Below, piece by piece: positions 30,519-42,186 of a stretch of DNA of 64,000 nt (its first letter is position 1; each line of letters begins with the position of its first letter). The notes beneath the pieces are model-generated. The model was given only the letters and a program-made list of their open reading frames with translations, did no database searches and was not told the DNA's origin. Origin of the DNA: Petrolisthes cinctipes (taxonomy: Eukaryota > Arthropoda > Malacostraca > Decapoda > Porcellanidae); assembly GCA_033782935.1 (NCBI GenBank), contig JAWQEG010000286.1, positions 2,431,501 through 2,495,500 on the forward strand. Reading direction: 5' to 3'. A program made the position numbers and the translations under genes.

Positions 30519-32221
30519 GCTAGCTGTATACCCGACATCTCGTGGTAGGTGTTGGTGAGGGCGTTGAGGCAGTCCCTGATAAGTGCGGTGGCTGCCCCCG
30601 TGGAGATGGTGTGGGCCAACTCTAAGCGGGCAGCAGACTCCGCCTGTCGCAACTTGCCATCGGGCTCCTTCAACTGATAGGGGACCGGGGGCTCCTTCTC
30701 CATCTTCCACAGGCATTCCCTCAAGCCCGGGGGGGCACGAGAATGAGGGAGGATGACGGGGAAAGACGGAGGAGGGGGCTTCCTGGGCGCGCTGTGTCTC
30801 TGGTGGTCCAGGGACTTAAAGAAAAGGGCTGGGATGTCCAGGTCCCCTTCGCCCTTATCCCCTGGGATGTACGCGTCCGGGGAAAGGAGGACCGCCGTGT
30901 TCCTGTGGGAGCGGTCAATCCTCCAAGCCTCGGACAAGTGCAACTGGCTGTACTCCACCAGAAAACCCATCGCGTCCAGGGTAGCCGCAGAGGACACCCT
31001 CGATGAAGTGGGTACGGGCGCTGAGATAGGACGGACCTTTTAGAAGGGAATAGCGTCGCCCTTCTCATCCGCCCCCCACTTCACCAGGACGTCATCCCTC
31101 CGGGTCCACACGTCTGGTTGAGCCGTGTCCGGAGACCAAGCCACCAGTCTGCCCTCCTCCGAAGAGTGGGTCCAGGCAGGAGGGAGAAGAGTCCAAGAGT
31201 AGGGAAGGTATCCGTCGCCCGCAGGAGGGGGTGACGGGGAAGGAGGTGAGGAGGTAACCAACTCCTCAGCTACGTTTCCCGACGGAGACTCGAGTCCCTG
31301 GGAAACGGGAGGAACGATAATGACTCCCATATCCCCGGGAGGACTCGCGCCCTCGACGGGAGCAGCAGCGGGAGGAGGGGGAAAAGGAGCGGGTTCCGGA
31401 GCGACAGCCGGAGGCTGCGCGGTGGACACCCCAGGAAAAGCGTGAGGAATAAGGGTGTGGAAGATCTTAACTATCTTCCTCGACGAGGGGCTGTCCCCCC
31501 CCCGCTTACCCTTGCGGGATTTGCGGGCGGGCGAAGGAGAGCTCCCCGACGATGAAGAAGAGGAAGAAGAAGACGACGAAGATGAGGAGGAAGGAGAACG
31601 GCGACGAGCACGGGACTTCCTGGAGTGGCGGGACCTTTTTGCTGAACGCTTGCGTCCTCTAGAGAGACCTGAGGAACCAGCTCTAGCAGGAGGCGAAGCT
31701 GGGGGTTCCCTGCTGGGCCCTTGTACCGGTGAGGTAGTCGGGGGAACCAGCGCGACAGACTCGCTCGTTTCCCGGGGGGCGAAGCCCCGAGAAGGAGTCG
31801 TAGTACCGTCTAGGGAAGGAGGCTCAATCTCTCGGGCCTCAGGAGGTTCTAGCCCCTGAGACTCCGAGAGACAGGAAGAAGGGTAACGGGTCCTGAACAA
31901 ACCCAGGTCCGCTCCTAAAATCGGGTCCACCCACGCCAAAGAAGAACCGTCTCGTTTGTGGGCCATTCTCCTAGCCCTCGTCCACGCCATACGAAGAGAA
32001 GCAAGGGCGGGGAGCTTGGAGCGGGCAGAAGGGGAGGAAATCCGACACAACTCAGCCCAGGGGCGGCACACACCACACGCCAAAGGGTCGTAACCCAAGG
32101 GAGTGAAGCAGGGTGCGTGAGGCGAACAGTGCAGGTGTCCGTCAGGAGAGACCCGCACGGTACACCCCGAAGCAGCACAAAGGGCACGAGTAGGCTGAGG
32201 GAGAAAAGAATACACAAACAT
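30519..32221 (-). pseudogene. DIRS 1 gag exon 1, one nonsense codon
   Basis: Starts MFVYSFLPQPTRALC at 32221. An N-terminal Cys/His cluster (LCAASGC, DGHLHCSPHAPC, CGVC) is followed by an Arg/Ser-rich stretch with a run of Ser, then an acidic/Pro-rich region. The TAC found in DIRS 2 is TAA here, just after EKGDAIPF (near 31040). The frame then continues to the donor GTGAGT at 30518. Confidence 0.8.
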
Positions 32222-32987
32222 GGGTTAACACGTGCATACACTGGAACACAGAAGACACGGAAGGATAAGTAGCGCGGGACACGCCCGCTGAACCCGGGGA
32301 CCAGGACACGACCCCCCAATCTCGCGCACACCCGACCAGGGAAAAACCCCGTAAAACCAAAACAGCCTGCCACATAGAGCGGGTAAAAGAGACCCCCCCG
32401 GACAGAAGGATCCAGAAGGAGGGGAAGGAGGGGACCCGGTAGCCTGAGAAGGAACACCCCAGGCTAAAAATACTGGAAAAACATCAAAAATTACATAAAA
32501 AAACCTGCACGGGAGAGGAAGAGAGAACCAGGGCACAATTCTCACTCCCCCCTACCGGGAGGGGACACATAATAATCGGGGAAGGCAAGAGGAAGGGCTG
32601 CAAAGACCCCACGCACCCACCACGTGGGGAGGTGAAGGCCCCACGTGGCATCGCTAACCTCGCTAAAAAACCCCAGAAACCCCGATAAAACACACACGAA
32701 TAATGTACTAGTGGCAGGAGGAAAGGTGAAAGGGGGGAATGAAGGAGAAAAACTCCGAAAAAAGAGGCCCAAGAGCCCCCTTCGCTAGGGAAAAGAGAAC
32801 TCAGTCCTAAAGAAGAATAAACCCCCACAAACACACCTAAAACCTCCTAGAATACACACACACACTATACATCTGCAAAGCAGGCCAGCCACTAGAACAC
32901 AAAAGAAACAATAGCAGGAACACGAGACACAATACCATAGCGTAGCACCGAGGAGCGAGGATGTTGACTGGGACGTGTTCCGCGACA

Positions 32988-33199
32988 GAGTGACCGAGCG
33001 GTATTCAGCGGAGGAGGGGCTTAATACCTCACCACGCCACCACCAGGTGGCTCCACTATCAGTACAGTGCCAGATTTGAATTTTTATTTACTTCTGATGA
33101 TCGTCACGGAATAGACCCTTCCAACCCAGATTATGCCTATACGGGGCCTGGGCTTGAGAAGGGGCGTATTCTATAGCAATCCAGCTGTGCTGGTTTCAC
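32988..33199. repeat. Terminal inverted repeat, 5' side of DIRS 1
   Basis: The inverted match of 26159-26370, nearly identical over 212 bp. The element's 5' tip (TTATTGGTATA on the minus strand) follows at 33200-33210. Confidence 0.85.
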
Positions 33200-33418
33200 T
33201 ATACCAATAATTGTTTTGTTCATAAGAGATTACTTATAGTATAAATAAAATATAATTGACCTTATATCACATTAAGTACAGTATAAATAATTTAATTCTA
33301 CAAGAGGCTGCCTAAGGTGTAAGTGAGGGAGGTTGTATTAGTGACTAGTTGATGATTAATGTAATATGCTCAATAATTAATAATGAACAAATCAGTTGTA
33401 TTAATATATCAATCAGTC

Positions 33419-33419
<1 letters not shown>

Positions 33420-33462
<43 letters not shown>

Positions 33463-33504
33463 GCGGTAGATGACTAAAGCCAAGAGATGAAGTTGTGATG
33501 TGTG

Positions 33505-33577
<73 letters not shown>

Positions 33578-33597
33578 CTAAAGACAAGAGATAAAGT

Positions 33598-33664
<67 letters not shown>

Positions 33665-33689
33665 CTAAAGACAAGAGATGAAGTTGTGA

Positions 33690-33733
<44 letters not shown>

Positions 33734-33754
33734 GCTAAAGACAAGAGATGAAGT

Positions 33755-33815
<61 letters not shown>

Positions 33816-33837
33816 CTAAAGACAAGAGATGAAGTTG

Positions 33838-33875
<38 letters not shown>

Positions 33876-33895
33876 AAAGACAAGAGATGAAGTTG
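33420..33895 (+). repeat. (GA)n blocks with conserved spacer (copy B)
   Basis: GA runs separated by CTAAAGACAAGAGATGAAG spacers, the counterpart of 8129-8480 with different block lengths. Confidence 0.9.
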
Positions 33896-34052
33896 TGATG
33901 TGTGTGGAAGAGAAGAGTGCAGATTGGAGAGAGATATGGACGAGTGTTTGCAGCAGAGGACAGGACAAGTCTGGAGGCGGCAGTTTGTTCATGGCTAACC
34001 AACTATATTTCACATTGTGGTTTTATACTCTAGGATCGACTTATACAATCAG

Positions 34053-36480
34053 TTTAAGGGGTTATAACATACTTTTGGTACATTGGAGTGCCTTAATTCC
34101 TCCAAAGTATGCCAGGAAACAGAACCAATCAATAAATATAATGGTATCTTGTTGCTTGGAATAATGTGGAGGAATCAGTTTCTCCAGATTTACAACCAAC
34201 AACACTATACTATGTACCCCATTAATTACAATAAACAACTACTTTTACATAAGATTAAGGGAAGATTCTCATGTTAATAAATTGGAAGGTTATTGATTCC
34301 TCCTAACTATACCAGGAGACAGACGACCTCAATGGTTTACTCGTAGGGGATCTGTTTCATGACCTAGTTTGGAAGAATCACAAACTTTCTAATTTACCAG
34401 AAGAATCTCTTCTCTGTAAAATATAATCTACTTATGTAAGAATACGTGGAGATAAAGCTGTCCCTCGATATACAATGAATAAATTACTTGTATCCACCAA
34501 TTCATTTCACACTCGGTTACTCATTGAAGACGACCAAATGTTTTCCCAGGCTTGTGTTATTCATCTCCACACAGACAAACTAACTACGTGATTAAAGACA
34601 CTGTGTTAAAAGGATATATGTGATAAATTTAATCATCCTATATCGAGGGAATACTGTAAGTTACAAATTCTACATTCACAAACATTACATAAAATAATTT
34701 AAGTATACGATTACTAGAGTAACTTTAAAATGTCCACGAACCTTTACAAAAGACTCCTTCATCAAACTTCTTTTACACATTTGTCATTCCACCTTTCAAT
34801 ATTTCATGACGATTATCCCTGAGTTTGTAAAGAAGTTGCATCCTCTGGTAGACTCTATGTACTGTACACTTGCAATCCAAAATATGTATCCAGGCTTGCT
34901 TCGAATAGCCTGATCGAGTATTAAGCGAACACAAGTAAATATGAAACAGGATAAGCGTTGTAATTGGTTCACTAGTATGCCAAATGATTCGAAACTTCAA
35001 CAAGACCTGGATACAAATTTTGAACTGCGAGTGTACAACTGCTATAGTGATTGTGTATTTACATTACGACAAACTCACACTTACATAAGGGACCCTGTGA
35101 TCGTGTTTGAGACTTGGTGGCTTCTGATTCCTCCTGACTAGGGCCTATGCCACGAAACAAGCTCCTTCCATATAGGTGGTGTTTCGTGGCAATATTTGAA
35201 GGACTCGTATTATTCCAATATTCGGACTACATCACAGGGTCCCTTAATCTTCTGTGTCAGTCTTAATTGAACTAGTTATACATAAAACTTAACCTTAATC
35301 AGTATAAATTAACAAGCAAGTCAGCCTTAAATTATTTATACACATAAACTTGAACCTCACTCAATTCACTTCATTAAAAATATATCTTAATTACCCCCAT
35401 GATGTAGTAAGAAAATTGGAGGTTAGAGAATCCTTCAAACATTGCCACGAAACACCAGCTACATTAGAGGAGCTTGATTCGTGGCATAGTCAGGAGGAAT
35501 CAGAAGCCACCAGGTCTTATACACAATCACAGGTTCCCTAAATTAATCAAACTATTTTATTCAAACTAAACTTTAATCAATCCACATGGGAAAGGTGTCA
35601 GCGTGGAGGCTTGTTTGTATGGAGGGATCCCAAAAGATGACACCGAAACCTTCCCACTAATAATTATGATGATGATGATTATTATGATTAATTTACGTAT
35701 ATGGTACAAAAAGATATCTTACATGATCTACTTTTACCAAAATTAAACCTCAGTCAAACTAACTGCTTTACAAAATAGGCATCCTTACTTGATGAAATAT
35801 AATGACAGTCAATCTATCAGTCTCTCAATTTCTTCATCACAGGGCCATACTTACTTGCCACGAACGAGGACTGTGTGTGTGTGTGTGTGTGTGTGTAGCT
35901 ACTTAGTGGAGTCAATGAGGAAGGGTACAGGTGTCATGGACTGTACTAAGGTGTGGGGACTTGGGAGGTCAGCCTGAGCCTTCTCGTTCCTGTTGGATAG
36001 ATTCATACATTAATTAAAGAGGGTAATATATTTTTGGTACATTAGAGCGCCTTGATTCCTCCAAGGTATGATAGGAAACAGGGCTAACTAGATTGACAAA
36101 TATAATGGTGGCCTGTTGCTTGTAATAGTTTGGAGGAATCAGTTGCTCCAGATTTATCAACACTTTTTGGTACATTATATAGAGCGCCTTGATTCCTCCA
36201 AGGTATGCAGGGAAACAGGGCTAACTAGATTGACAAAATAAATATAATGGTGGCCTGTTGCTTGGAATAGTTTGGAGGAATCAGTAACTCCAGATTTACC
36301 AACACCTTAAGGGAGATATTGATACTGGAGAGATAAATCTTTAAAAACAAAATATAGGGGTAAGGTGGCAGGACAGAGTTAGAAATGAAAGGTAAATTAA
36401 GGAACACTGGTGGCTTCTGATTCCTCCTGACCATGCCACGAAACAAGCTCCTTTAATGTAGTTGGTGTTTCGTGGTCATG
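34053..36480. repeat. Palindromic TTAA element cluster H6-H11 (copy B)
   Basis: The same series as 8637-11061 in copy A: H6 at 34053, H7 near 34254, the pogo-like MITE near 34451-34655, the 40-bp-arm inverted repeat near 34863-35041, H8 near 35085-35247, H9 near 35388-35545, the double H10 near 36014-36309 and H11 near 36396-36492. Cores alternate between CACGAAAC/GTTTCGTG and GATTCCTCC/GGAGGAATC types. No gene is visible. Confidence 0.7.
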
Positions 36481-36731
36481 TTTGAAAGATTAAGGGATAT
36501 TATGAGGATGTAGACAATGATGTGCAATATGTTAGGCTGTCTCGTTTGTTGAAAGTGGTTGTGGCACATTTACAGAAAGGAAGATAAATTTGTCAGTACA
36601 CATGAACAAAATAATTAGGTCAGTACCGTACAGATAACATCAAATCCAGTACACATGATCAAATTAGGTGTCTACATATAAAATCAAATTAGGTCAGTAC
36701 AGATAAGATCAAATTGGTCATTATTGGTATA

Positions 36732-36941
36732 GTGAAACCAGTACAGCTGGTTGCTATAGAATAGGCCCCTTCACAAGCCCAGGCCCCGTGTAGGCATAAT
36801 CTGGGTTGGAAGGGTCAATTCCGTGACGTTCATCAGAAGTAAATAAAATTCAAATCTGGCGCTGTACTGATAGTGGAGCCACCTGGTGGTGGTGAGGTGA
36901 GGTATTAAGCCCCTCCTCCGCTGAATACCGCTCGTCCACTC
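36732..36941. repeat. 5' terminal inverted repeat of DIRS 2
   Basis: 210 bp from GTGAAACCAGTACAGCTGG to CTCGTCCACTC, matched in inverted orientation at 43915-44124. Confidence 0.9.
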
Positions 36942-37702
36942 TGTCGCGGAACACACGCCTGTCAACATCTACGCTCCTCGCTGCTACGCTATGGTATTGT
37001 GTCGCGTGTTCCTGCTAATTTTTCTTTTGTGTTCTAGTGGCTGGCCTGCTTTGCAGATGTATAATGTGTGTTTTCTAGGAGGGTTTTTAGGTGTTTATGG
37101 GGTTTTTTTCTTCGTTAGGACTTAGTTCTTTCCTTAAGCGAAGGGGGCTTTTCAGCCCCTGTTTTCGGAGTTTTTCTCCGTCTGTCCCCTATTTCACTGT
37201 CCCTCCTGCCACTAGTACATTCTTCGTGTGTATTTTTCGGGGTTTTCTGGGGTTTTTAGCGAGGTTAGTGGGTGCCACGTGGGACTTCCCCACCCCACGT
37301 AGTGACCACATGGGGTCTTTGCAGCCCTTCCTCTTGCCTTCCCCGATTATTATGTGTCCCCTCTCGGTAGGGGGGAGTGAGAATTGTGCCCTGGTTCTCT
37401 CTTCCTCTCCCGGGCGGGGGTTTTTTATTTTATTTTGGGGTTTTTCCATTATTTTCAGCCTGGAGTGTTTCTTCTCAGGCTATCGGGTCCCCTCCTACCC
37501 CTCCTTCTGGTTCATCGGTCCGGGGGGGCCCTTTTTTACCCGCTCCATGTGGCGGACGATTATGGTTTTACGGGGTTTTTCCCTGGGCGGCTGCGCGAGT
37601 GTGGGGGATTGTGTTCTGGTCCCTAGGTTCAGCGGGCGTGTCCCGCGCTTCTTTCCTTCGGGGAGGATGGGTTTGTGTTCCAGTGTTTGCACGTGTTAAC
37701 CC

Positions 37703-39402
37703 ATGTTTGTGTATTCTTTTCTCCCCCAGCCTACTCGTGCCCTTTGTGCTGCCTCAGGATGTACCGTGCGGGTCTCGCCTGACGGACACCTGCACTGTTC
37801 TCCTCACGCACCCTGCTTCACTCCCTTGGGTTACGACCCTTTGGCGTGTGGTGTGTGCCGCCCCTGGGCTGAGTTGTGTCGGGTTACCTCCCCTTCTGCC
37901 CGCTCCAAGCTCCCTGCCCTTGCTTCTCTTCGTATGGCGTGGACGAGGGCTAGGAGAATGGCCCACAAACGAGACGGTTCTTCTTTGGCGTGGGTGGACC
38001 CGATTTTGGGAGCGGACCTGGGTTTATTCAGGACCCGTTACCCTTCTTCCTGTCTCTCGGAGTCTCAGGGGCTAGAACCTCCTGAGGCCCGAGAGATTGA
38101 GCCTGCTTCCCTAGGCGGTACTACGTCTCCTTCTCGGGGCTTATCCCCCCGGGAAGCGAGCGAGTCTGTCGCGCTGGTTCTCCCGACTGCCTCACCGGTA
38201 CAAGGGCCCAGCAGGGAACCCCCAGCTTCGCCTCCTGCTAGAGCTGGCTCCTCAGGCCTCTCTAGAGGACGCAAGCGTTCGGCTAAAAGGTCCCGCCACT
38301 CCAGGAAGTCCCGTGCTCGTCGCCGTTCTCCTTCCTCCTCGTCTTCGTCGTCCTCTTCCTCTTCTTCGTCGTCGGGGAGCTCTCCTTCGCCCGCCCGCAA
38401 TTCCCGCAGGGGTAAGCGGGGGGGGGACAGCCCCTCGTCGAGGAAGATAGTTAAGATCTTCCACACCCTTATTCCTCACGCTTTTCCTGGGGCTTCCGTC
38501 GCGCAACCTCAGGCTGTCGCTACGGAACCCGCTCCTGTTCCCCCGCCTCCCGCTGCTGCTCCCGTCGAGGGCTCGAGTCCTCCCGGGGATGTGGGAGTCC
38601 TTTTCGTGCCTCCCGTTTCCCCAGGGCTCGAGTCTCCGTCGGGGGACGTAGCTGAGGAGTTGGTTACCTCCGCACCCCCGTCCCCGTCACCCCCTCCTTC
38701 GGGAGACGGATACCTTCCCTACTCTTGGTCTCTCCTCCCTCCTGCTTGGACCCACTCTTCGGAGGAGGGCAGACTGGTGGCCTGGTCTCCGGACACAGCT
38801 CAACCAGACGTGTGGATCCGGAGGGATGACGTCGTGGTGAAGTGGGGGGCGGATGAGAAGGGCGAGGCTATTCCCTTCTACAAGGTCCGTCCTATCTCAG
38901 CGCCCTTACCCACTTCAGCTAGGGTGTCCTCTGCGGCTACCCTGGACGCGATGGGTTTCCTGGTGGAGTACAGCCAGCTACACTTGTCCGGGGCTTGGAG
39001 GATTGACCGCTCCCACGGTAACACAGCTCTCCTCCTTTCCCCGGACGCGTACTTCCCGGGGGATAAGAGTGAAGGGGACCTGGATATTCCAGCCCTTCTC
39101 CTTAAGTCCCTGGACAACCAGAGGAACAACGCGCCCAGGAAGCCCCCTCCTCCGTCTTTCCCCGTCATCCTCCCTCATTCCCGGGCTCCCCCGGGCTTGA
39201 GGGAGTGCCTGTGGAAGACGGAGAAGGAGCCCCCGGTCCCCTATCAGCTGAAGGAGCCCGATGGTAAGTTGAGGCAGGCGGAGTCTGCTACCCGTCTGGA
39301 GCTGGCCCACACCATCTCCACGGGAGCAGCCGCCTCATTGATTAGGGACTGCCTCAACGCCCTAACAAACTCCTACCACGAGATGTCGGGTGTACAGCTA
39401 GC
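37703..39402 (+). CDS. DIRS 2 gag exon 1
   Basis: 1700 bp, starting ATG (MFVYSFLPQPTRALC) and open to the donor GC then GTGAGT at 39403. It has an N-terminal Cys/His cluster (LCAASGC, HCSPHAPC, ACGVCRPW), an SR-rich block (SRGRKRSAKRSRHSRKSR, then a Ser run), a Pro-rich centre and a conserved C-terminal part (SAATLDAMGFLVEYSQLHL). Gag of DIRS elements is thought to form particles and bind RNA; that role is inferred. A CTTTTCTCCCCCAG acceptor-like site at 37728 suggests possible splicing in the leader. Joined to exons 2 and 3 it gives about 726 residues. Confidence 0.8.
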
Positions 39403-39518
39403 GTGAGTACCTTTCTCGTGTATCATGTTTGTAGGGATGCTGGGTAGAGGGTCTCCCTGTTACTCCCGGGTACTTATCCCCGGGTTCGCTCGGTTTTTTC
39501 CTTGTTTACCCCTTACAG

Positions 39519-39779
39519 TGACACCCTCTCTTCCATGGCCACCGTGATGGAGGGCGTGGCGGCAATGGCTACCCACTTCATGCGGGAGGAGGCGAAGGCG
39601 TTCGCCGAGGCGAGACTGGCAACCCGCCAAGCGGCAGCTAAATCTGCGCCGGAAATGGCACAGAGGGGAGTGGTACGAGCTGTCCCCTTGTCCCCCGCCC
39701 TCTTTGACCAACCGGCGACAGACACGATCTTCGCCTCCCTCCCAACGGTAATTAATTTACCAAAGCCTTCCACCTCCAA
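39519..39779 (+). CDS. DIRS 2 gag exon 2
   Basis: 261 bp between the acceptor CCCCTTACAG and the donor GTAAGT. Joining at phase 2 reads VQLADTLSSMATVMEGV, and the exon ends with PKPSTS and the first two bases of a Lys codon. It is largely helical (REEAKAFAEARLATRQ). The 116-bp intron before it starts GTGAGT. Confidence 0.75.
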
Positions 39780-39878
39780 GTAAGTACCTCTCGTGTTCGT
39801 CTTACCCGAGTTGTCACGGGGTGAAATGAAAGGATTTTCGGGTCTACTTTGGGTCCTAATCATTCTGTTTGTCCGTAG

Positions 39879-40098
39879 GCCACGTGCCCCACAGCCAGCC
39901 AGACCAGCCTACCAGCCCCGGAGGCCCTCCCAGCCCTCCAGGCTACCGAGGCCCTCCTATCCCACTCCCCCGAGAGCACACAACAGGCCCTCCCAGAGGG
40001 GCCAGCAGCCCTTTCGAGGAAGGGGACAGGTCTCCAAGCCCTTCTCGAAGCCCAAGTCCTCCTTCAACCACCCCTCCCAGAAGGACCGCGCCACTTGA
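39879..40098 (+). CDS. DIRS 2 gag exon 3
   Basis: After the acceptor GTCCGTAG the frame reads PRAPQPARPAYQPRRPSQ and RGQQPFRGRGQVSKP and ends at a stop at 40098. It is basic and Pro-rich. The same stretch is also open in a second frame that runs on to 40207 and is the probable leader of the RT ORF. Confidence 0.75.
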
Positions 40099-40207
40099 GG
40101 GTCCCACTCTGGGCTGCCTCACAGGGTGGTCAGCAGCCTGGCCCACCCACGGCTGGGCAGCAAGGATAATTCGCCAGGGCCTGTCATGGCCCTGGATTAC
40201 TGTTCCG
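39881..40207 (+). CDS. DIRS 2 RT leader exon in an alternative frame
   Basis: This frame overlaps gag exon 3 in a different phase. It ends WAARIIRQGLSWPWITVP at a GTGAGT donor, and splicing to 40414 continues PLRLPPASTKVSLSVIP into the reverse transcriptase. It has no ATG, so the frame must be entered by other splicing or by recoding. Inference from sequence only. Confidence 0.5.
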
Positions 40208-40413
40208 GTGAGTAACTGTCATCCTTACTGTCTGACATATGAATTATGCCTAATCCCGTCCTTGGGCTACCGTTAGGTCAAAATCAGATTTTCCCTTGCG
40301 GTCAAAATCTCTGCCTCTCCTGTCATTCTCCCCCCAACCACCCCGGGTCCCTCGGGCCCCGGGGGATTAGGATTAACGGTACTCTCACTGACACCTGTCT
40401 TCTCCCGTTACAG
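40208..40413 (+). other. Intron before RT exon, DIRS 2
   Basis: 206 bp, donor GTGAGTAAC, acceptor CTCCCGTTACAG, phase 0. It matches the DIRS 1 intron in size and sites. Confidence 0.7.
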
Positions 40414-42186
40414 CCACTACGTCTACCTCCTGCCTCAACCAAAGTGTCACTTTCGGTCATTCCGCATGTGCGGGAAATGCGGGAAAAAGGGGTAGTGGAG
40501 CGGGCGACGGGAAGGGTCTTTCTTTCTCGTTTATTCACGGTCCCCAAAAAGGATCAGGGAAAAACGAGATTGGTGATGGACCTGAGCAGGCTAAACAAAT
40601 TCGTGAAAACCTTACATTTCAGGATGGTTTCGGTTGCTCAGGTCCGCACAGTTCTGAGGAAGGGAGACTGGTTAGCATCCCTGGATCTCAAGGATGCTTA
40701 CTGGCACGTCCCGATCCACCCCAGGTTTCGCCGCTTTCTGGCCTTCCAGGTGGGGACCGAGACGTTCCAGTTTACCAGGCTCCCTTTCGGTCTTTCTCTA
40801 GCTCCGCGAGTCTTCACAAAACTCGTGAGGGTGGTGGCATCCCGTCTGGCAGAGGCGGGTGTCCCCACCCTCATGTACCTGGACGATTGGTTGCTTCACG
40901 CCCCTTCCAAGGAGCAGGTAGCAAACAACGTCCGGGTAGCGAGGGGAGTGCTAGAGGAAATGGGGTTTCTGTTGAACATCCCCAAGTCCTCTCTCACCCC
41001 CACTCGCAAGCTGTGTTGGCTAGGAATAGAGTGGGACTCTCTTTCGGCCACCCTCTCTCTCGCTCCAGACAACGCCCGCCGGACCCTCCGCCACGTCCGC
41101 CGGGCGCATTTTTCCCGTACTTTCTCTCGCCGCCAGTGGGAATCATTGCTCGGGTCCCTAAATTTCGCGGCCCCTGCAATGCCCCTGGGACGACTGAAAC
41201 ACAGGAGGCTGACGCGGGAGGTAAACCTCCACCTATCCCCCGCACACAGGGACCTTCCCAGGCAAGTGTCCCTATCTCTCCACCGCCTCCTTCGCCCCTG
41301 GCTACGTCCCGGTGCCCTGCGTCAGCGGGTCCCCTGGGTGTTCCCTCCCCCGGGGATTACGGTGGCGACAGACGCATCGGACGTAGGCTGGGGATACCAG
41401 TCTTGCCTGGGACATCAACGGTGCGGGGGATGGAAGGAAGGGGAAAGGCTACTGCACATCAACGCCCGGGAGTTGATGGTAGCGAAGGAATGGCTCAACA
41501 GACACCCTCAGTTTGCCAGGATAGGCGTCCGCTTCGATATGGACAACGTTGCGGCCGTGCAGTGCCTACAGAAACAGGGCACAGTACGGTCGGAAATTCT
41601 CCTGTCCCTGTCAGAACAGATTTTCGCAATAGCGGCCAAGAGGGACATCCACCTCTCGGCCCGCTACGTGCCAGGGCGGGAGAACGATTGGGCGGACGCC
41701 CTATCCAGGTTCAGGGGGACGTCAGTCGAGTGGCAACTGCGTCCCCTTGTGTTCGAGTCTCTCTGCCTTCGCTACGGGACACCGGAGGTGGACCTATTCG
41801 CCTCCCCATCCACGGCCCTACTCCCTCTGTTCCTGACTTTCTCATCCAGAACAGAGGCGGGAGGCCCGGACGCCTTCACGGAGGACTGGAACAGGTGGGG
41901 TCATCTCTACCTCTTCCCACCCCCAGCCACTTCAGTCCTCCTGAAGGCGATCCTCAAGCTGCGCACTTTCAGGGGGAGGGTTCTCCTCATAGCCCCCCGC
42001 TGGCCAGCACAGCCGTGGTTCGGAGAGTTGTCCCGGTGGTGCCCGCATCCCCTTCAGTTGGGATCGGCGTGCCTCTCCAGCACCCTGTCTGCACCACTCC
42101 AAGCGTCACTGAAACTACACGCTTGGAGTTTCTACGGGGAGTCCTCAGCAAAAGGTTCACTAAGGAGACAGTGGACAAGATGTTGA
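40414..42186 (+). CDS. DIRS 2 reverse transcriptase-RNase H
   Basis: Copies element RNA into DNA. Reverse transcriptase motifs in order: FTVPKKDQGKTRLVMDLSRL, SLDLKDAYWHVPIHP, FQFTRLPFGLSLAPRVF and the active-site YLDDWLLHAP (40876-40905, Asp-Asp at 40882-40887), then CWLGIEW. RNase H follows with catalytic candidates TDASDVGWG (Asp at 41371), NARELMVAKEW, FDMDNVAAV and ENDWADALSRF. No adenine methylase-like domain, common in some DIRS elements, is evident before the stop. No break is seen. The frame is also open upstream to 40246, but that part lies in the intron. Confidence 0.9.
   Translation, partial: PLRLPPASTKVSLSVIPHVREMREKGVVERATGRVFLSRLFTVPKKDQGKTRLVMDLSRLNKFVKTLHFRMVSVAQVRTVLRKGDWLASLDLKDAYWHVPIHPRFRRFLAFQVGTETFQFTRLPFGLSLAPRVFTKLVRVVASRLAEAGVPTLMYLDDWLLHAPSKEQVANNVRVARGVLEEMGFLLNIPKSSLTPTRKLCWLGIEWDSLSATLSLAPDNARRTLRHVRRAHFSRTFSRRQWESLLGSLNFAAPAMPLGRLKHRRLTREVNLHLSPAHRDLPRQVSLSLHRLLRPWLRPGALRQRVPWVFPPPGITVATDASDVGWGYQSCLGHQRCGGWKEGERLLHINARELMVAKEWLNRHPQFARIGVRFDMDNVAAVQCLQKQGTVRSEILLSLSEQIFAIAAKRDIHLSARYVPGRENDWADALSRFRGTSVEWQLRPLVFESLCLRYGTPEVDLFASPSTALLPLFLTFSSRTEAGGPDAFTEDWNRWGHLYLFPPPATSVLLKAILKLRTFRGRVLLIAPRWPAQPWFGELSRWCPHPLQLGSACLSSTLSAPLQASLKLHAWSFYGESSAKGSLRRQWTRC

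Larger units (their letters stand above)
26111..33210 (-). mobile_element. DIRS-like tyrosine-recombinase retrotransposon 1 (defective)
   Basis: The 7100-bp element is in minus orientation. The element strand begins TTATTGGTATAGTGAAACC and ends AAATGCACTA. It carries about 212-bp inverted terminal repeats, an internal complementary region, and gag, RT-RNase H and tyrosine recombinase frames. Comparison with the empty site in copy C (AACAATAATTGTTTTTTTC) shows no target duplication; a 6-bp match (CAATAA) between target and element end makes the border ambiguous by that amount. It is defective: gag nonsense codon near 31040, an internal RT/RNase H deletion near 28840 and a recombinase frameshift near 27845. 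Confidence 0.9.

Noticed and set aside
27134..32272. Plus-strand frames of 60-130 codons inside DIRS 1, and minus-strand frames inside DIRS 2
   Set aside because: They are antisense shadows of GC-rich gag, RT and recombinase coding sequence.
37091..37699. 202-codon frame upstream of DIRS 2 gag
   Set aside because: Phe/Ser/Leu-rich, without domain features, overlapped by equally long frames in other phases and not kept as one frame in DIRS 1. It is probably leader sequence.
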